Assembly (NCBI GenBank): GCA_905614375.1
Contig: CAJQSP010000038.1
Location: forward strand, 1-9,886
Length of the DNA: 9,886 nucleotides
From: an uncultured Dehalococcoidales bacterium
GTDB taxonomy: Bacteria > Chloroflexota > Dehalococcoidia > UBA1151 > UBA1328
Direction: 5' to 3'
Each line of letters begins with the position of its first letter. Position 1 is the first letter of the stretch. Under the pieces are notes generated by a model that did no database searches, was not told the origin of the DNA, and saw only the letters and a program-made list of their open reading frames with translations. The position numbers and the translations under genes are program-made. Positions 7,366-9,886 of this stretch are shown in pieces.

Positions 7366-8781
7366 ATGACAACTGCCGCTTCTACCGACCTTTCATTAAT
7401 GGCCCACCTGTTGCGTCGCGCCGGATTCGGTTCCGACCGCACCGAATTAGAGCGATACGCTGCCCGAAGCTATGAAGATGTGGTCGACGATTTACTAAAT
7501 CCTGAGCGATTCGATCCGCCTGGAGACGAAATTCTTAGTCGCTTCTATCCACATCTACACGCCAACAAAGATGATCCCGGAATTTGGAATGGTCGCTGGT
7601 TCTACCGAATGGTGAACACCGATCGTCCACTTGAAGAGAAAATGACGCTTTTCTGGCACAGCGTTTTCGCAACCGGTTGGACCAAGAGTGAACACACTCC
7701 GACGATGGTTGATCATATTCAGATGTTGCGGACCAACTGCATGGCAAACTTCAGGACATTGCTTCTTGGAATTTCGCGTGACCCTGCGATGATCTTCTGG
7801 CTCGACAACAACGAGAATCACGGCGAGGCCATTAACGAAAACTACGGTCGAGAAATTCTTGAACTGTTCTCGATGGGTATTGGCAACTACACAGAAGACG
7901 ATATTAAGAGTGCTGCCCGAGCCTTCACAGGATGGACGTATGACACGCCTGTAGCGCTGTATCCGTTTGGCCATTTTGATGTGAACTATCGTTTTAGGGC
8001 AGACGACCACGACGATGGTCAGAAAACGTTCTTAGGACACACCGGTAATCTCGACGGTGAAGACATCGTCAACATCATTGCCGAGCAGGAAGCAACTGCT
8101 CGATTTATCGGTCGGCATCTATATAACTTCTTCGTTGCAGACGAGGCTCAGGTTCCAGCGTGGAGTATTGAACCTCCTGCTGACCCTAGTGCCATTGATG
8201 ATCTTGCTAAAGCATGGATCGACTCGAATGCCGACATGAAAGAAGTGATGCGAACGCTGTTCAATTCTGAATGGTTCAAGGCCGCACGATTCAAACATGT
8301 GAAATCGCCAACTGAGTTTGTTGCGAGCGTGCTGAAGTTATCGGGTGAATACGCTGAGCCTGCTCCCGATCTGCACAAGCTCGAAGGCACGATCGTAACG
8401 ATGGGGCAGAAGTTGATGGACCCGCCGAGCGTGGAAGGTTGGCACACAGGGAAGGAATGGATTGATGGAGGTACGCTCACCGAACGGGTGAACTACGCCA
8501 TCGATACGTTGAACAACCCTGACAAGCCCGGCGTGAAAGCGATCATCGATCGGATTAGCTCGCAAGGTAATTTGACCAGCCCGGAACAACTTGTCGACAA
8601 CATTCTCGATTTGATTGGCCCACTTGAAGTGGAAGCAGGGACCCGAGATACCCTCGTCGTTCACGCACAAGCAGATGGAGCATTGGACTGGTCGTCGGAC
8701 GCTGCTGCGAAATCCAGCGCAGCCAGAGTCGTTCAAATGCTTACTCTCGTAGTTTCAGCGCGGGAGTTTCAATTCTCGTGA
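7366..8781 (+). CDS. DUF1800 family protein
   Basis: The 471-residue protein has the DUF1800 landmarks in order: LLRRAGFG (15-22), EKMTLFWHSVFATG (91-104), DPAMIFWLDNNENH (139-152), NENYGREILELFSMG (157-171), AARAFTGW (183-190), PPSVEGWHTGKEWI (353-366) and a C-terminal LVVSAREFQFS. The family is common in marine bacteria, usually next to a DUF1501 gene as here. Its biochemical role is unknown. The N-terminus (MTTAASTDLSLMAHLLRRAGFG) enters the domain almost at once, with no Sec or Tat signal and no membrane helix, so this copy looks cytoplasmic. The start is backed by GAGGA five bases upstream. The DUF1501 gene follows 59 bp downstream on the same strand and is probably co-transcribed; the gap has only a weak promoter-like pair (TTGATT 8791, CATGAT 8813). 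Confidence 0.93.
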   Translation: MTTAASTDLSLMAHLLRRAGFGSDRTELERYAARSYEDVVDDLLNPERFDPPGDEILSRFYPHLHANKDDPGIWNGRWFYRMVNTDRPLEEKMTLFWHSVFATGWTKSEHTPTMVDHIQMLRTNCMANFRTLLLGISRDPAMIFWLDNNENHGEAINENYGREILELFSMGIGNYTEDDIKSAARAFTGWTYDTPVALYPFGHFDVNYRFRADDHDDGQKTFLGHTGNLDGEDIVNIIAEQEATARFIGRHLYNFFVADEAQVPAWSIEPPADPSAIDDLAKAWIDSNADMKEVMRTLFNSEWFKAARFKHVKSPTEFVASVLKLSGEYAEPAPDLHKLEGTIVTMGQKLMDPPSVEGWHTGKEWIDGGTLTERVNYAIDTLNNPDKPGVKAIIDRISSQGNLTSPEQLVDNILDLIGPLEVEAGTRDTLVVHAQADGALDWSSDAAAKSSAARVVQMLTLVVSAREFQFS

Positions 8782-8840
8782 TCCAACTCATTGATTTTCA
8801 TTCTCCTATCTACATGATCGCTACAGCGGATAACTACTAA

Positions 8841-9886
8841 ATGACTACAGCTGAAAAGAACGGAAAAACAAAAGACCCTGTACTTGTTGTTGTTCAACTT
8901 TCGGGCGGAAACGACTTTATGAATACGGTGATTCCGTTCACCGAGGGTATTTATTATGACAACCGTCCGCTGGTCGGGGTCCCTGACGATAAATCGCTGC
9001 CCTTCACCGACACGCTTGCATGGCATCCTTCGGCTGCTGCGTTCAAGCGCATCTACGAGCAGGGCAAAATGGCGATCGTTCAGGGCGTCGGAACGGAGCA
9101 CGCAAGTCGGTCTCACTTTAGAGCGATGGACATCTGGCACACCTGCGAACCTGAAATTGTTGCAACTGAAGGCTGGCTCGCAAAGGTGATTCGAGAAATC
9201 GACCCTGAAGGTGCGAACCCGGTTACAGCTGTGAACTTTGGTCGAGGTTTACCTCGAGCATTGGCAGCTCCGGGTGTGACTGCGACTTCTGTAGGCGACC
9301 TTGACAATTACGGTCTGATGTCGGGTATTGAGCTGCAGGAAGAGCGTAATCGCGATCTTAAGATTTTCCAGCGTATGTATACACCGGCTATCGGGTCGGG
9401 ACAGGTGATGAACTACCTGAGCCAAACCGGTAACAACGTTCTCAGTGGAGCCGACATGCTCGCTGAGGCGCCCCGGCAGTACAAGTCGAAGGTCGAGTAC
9501 GCGGACAACCCGATTGCGAAGTCGCTTAGGGACGTTGCTCGTGTTCACACGGCAGGGCTTGGCACACGAATTTTCTACACGACCCACGGTGGCTATGACC
9601 ACCATGCTCAGGAAGTACCAACGCACGCACGGTTGCTCCAAGAAATGACCACCGCAATCGAAGATTTCATGCAGGACTTGCGTGATCACGATGCGGCTGA
9701 GGAAGTGAACATTCTTGTGTTCACCGAATTCGGTCGACGTATCAAGGACAACGGTTCAGGCACTGATCACGGCACCGGTGGAGGTGCGTTCATGATCGGC
9801 GAAAACGTAAAGGGTGGGCTCTATTCTGAGTATCCGTCGCTTGCGGTTGCCGACTGGAAGTTCGGTGAAGATATGGACTTCACCAT
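8841..9886 (+). CDS. DUF1501 family protein (C-terminus beyond window)
   Basis: The frame is open from the ATG at 8841 to the right edge (348 codons); an in-frame TAA lies directly before the ATG, so the start is fixed there or inside. DUF1501 motifs are visible: VVVQLSGGNDFMNT (16-29), HASRSHFRAMDIWHT (88-101), FYTTHGGYDHH (245-255), LVFTEFGRR (292-300) and DHGTGGGAFMIG (309-320). As I recall, the family belongs to the alkaline phosphatase/sulfatase superfamily; D25, D253, E296 and D309-H310 would then be candidate metal ligands, which is inference. Many relatives carry a Tat signal ahead of the GGxD motif. Here only about 20 polar residues precede it, so export by Tat is not apparent. It lies 59 bp after the DUF1800 gene, the usual partner, with only a weak ribosome-binding match (GCGGA at 8826-8830). 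Function is unknown; hydrolase activity is only a possibility. Confidence 0.92.
   Translation, partial: MTTAEKNGKTKDPVLVVVQLSGGNDFMNTVIPFTEGIYYDNRPLVGVPDDKSLPFTDTLAWHPSAAAFKRIYEQGKMAIVQGVGTEHASRSHFRAMDIWHTCEPEIVATEGWLAKVIREIDPEGANPVTAVNFGRGLPRALAAPGVTATSVGDLDNYGLMSGIELQEERNRDLKIFQRMYTPAIGSGQVMNYLSQTGNNVLSGADMLAEAPRQYKSKVEYADNPIAKSLRDVARVHTAGLGTRIFYTTHGGYDHHAQEVPTHARLLQEMTTAIEDFMQDLRDHDAAEEVNILVFTEFGRRIKDNGSGTDHGTGGGAFMIGENVKGGLYSEYPSLAVADWKFGEDMDFT

Noticed and set aside
7555..8010. Antisense open frame of 151 codons within the DUF1800 gene
   Set aside because: It lies opposite a clearly conserved domain, has no recognisable motif, and its frame is a by-product of the codon use of the real gene.
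9249..9689. Antisense open frame of 146 codons within the DUF1501 gene
   Set aside because: It is opposite conserved DUF1501 motifs, lacks domain features, and resembles other shadow frames in the window.
1..9886. Frequent GATCG/CGATCG words as a possible genome signature or methylation motif
   Set aside because: The words lie mainly in coding sequence and are explained by common Asp, Ile, Arg and Ser codons; counts against a proper background would be needed.
1..9886. Mobile element, CRISPR array, tRNA or rRNA
   Set aside because: No transposase or integrase motifs, no regularly spaced repeats, and no tRNA- or rRNA-like stretches were seen on either strand.

Overview
This is a 9.9 kb piece of ordinary, densely packed bacterial chromosome with roughly even base composition. 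I see no insertion sequences, phage genes, tRNA/rRNA genes or CRISPR arrays. It carries eight protein genes, two of them cut by the window edges. The gene content (a long two-domain FtsX-type permease, a membrane-anchored alpha/beta hydrolase beginning in a GGGWYFS-type segment, a DUF1800/DUF1501 pair without secretion signals, a GH105-like enzyme and a glycine-oxidase-like flavoprotein) would fit an uncultured marine or freshwater Chloroflexota bacterium such as SAR202/Dehalococcoidia, or less likely an actinobacterium. That placement is inference from protein style only.

Layout. 1-2490 (+): the C-terminal part of an ABC-transporter permease, still open at the left edge. 2521-3033 (-): an Imm26-like protein that ends 30 bp from the permease gene. 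3135-4298 (-): an anchored alpha/beta hydrolase lying 101 bp upstream of the Imm26-like gene on the same strand. A divergent intergenic region (4299-4458) holds a plausible sigma70-type promoter for a rightward pair: a Nudix hydrolase (4459-4944) and an FAD-dependent oxidoreductase (4941-6062), joined by an ATGA stop/start overlap and a strong internal ribosome binding site. A 124-bp convergent gap follows (6063-6186). 6187-7290 (-) encodes a GH88/GH105-type protein. Divergent from it, 7366-8781 and 8841-9886 (+) encode a DUF1800 protein and a DUF1501 protein that runs off the right edge.

How they may work together. The clearest functional units are the Nudix-oxidoreductase pair, which is translationally coupled, and the DUF1800-DUF1501 pair, a widespread conserved partnership of unknown function. 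The permease needs an ATPase that is not in the window. The Imm26-like protein has no toxin gene beside it. No defence island or wholly new system is evident. The most interesting points are the orphan Imm26-like protein with an internal repeat, the apparently cytoplasmic DUF1800/DUF1501 pair, the coupled Nudix-flavoenzyme pair with an altered zinc site, and the GH105-like protein that seems to lack the usual catalytic Asp.
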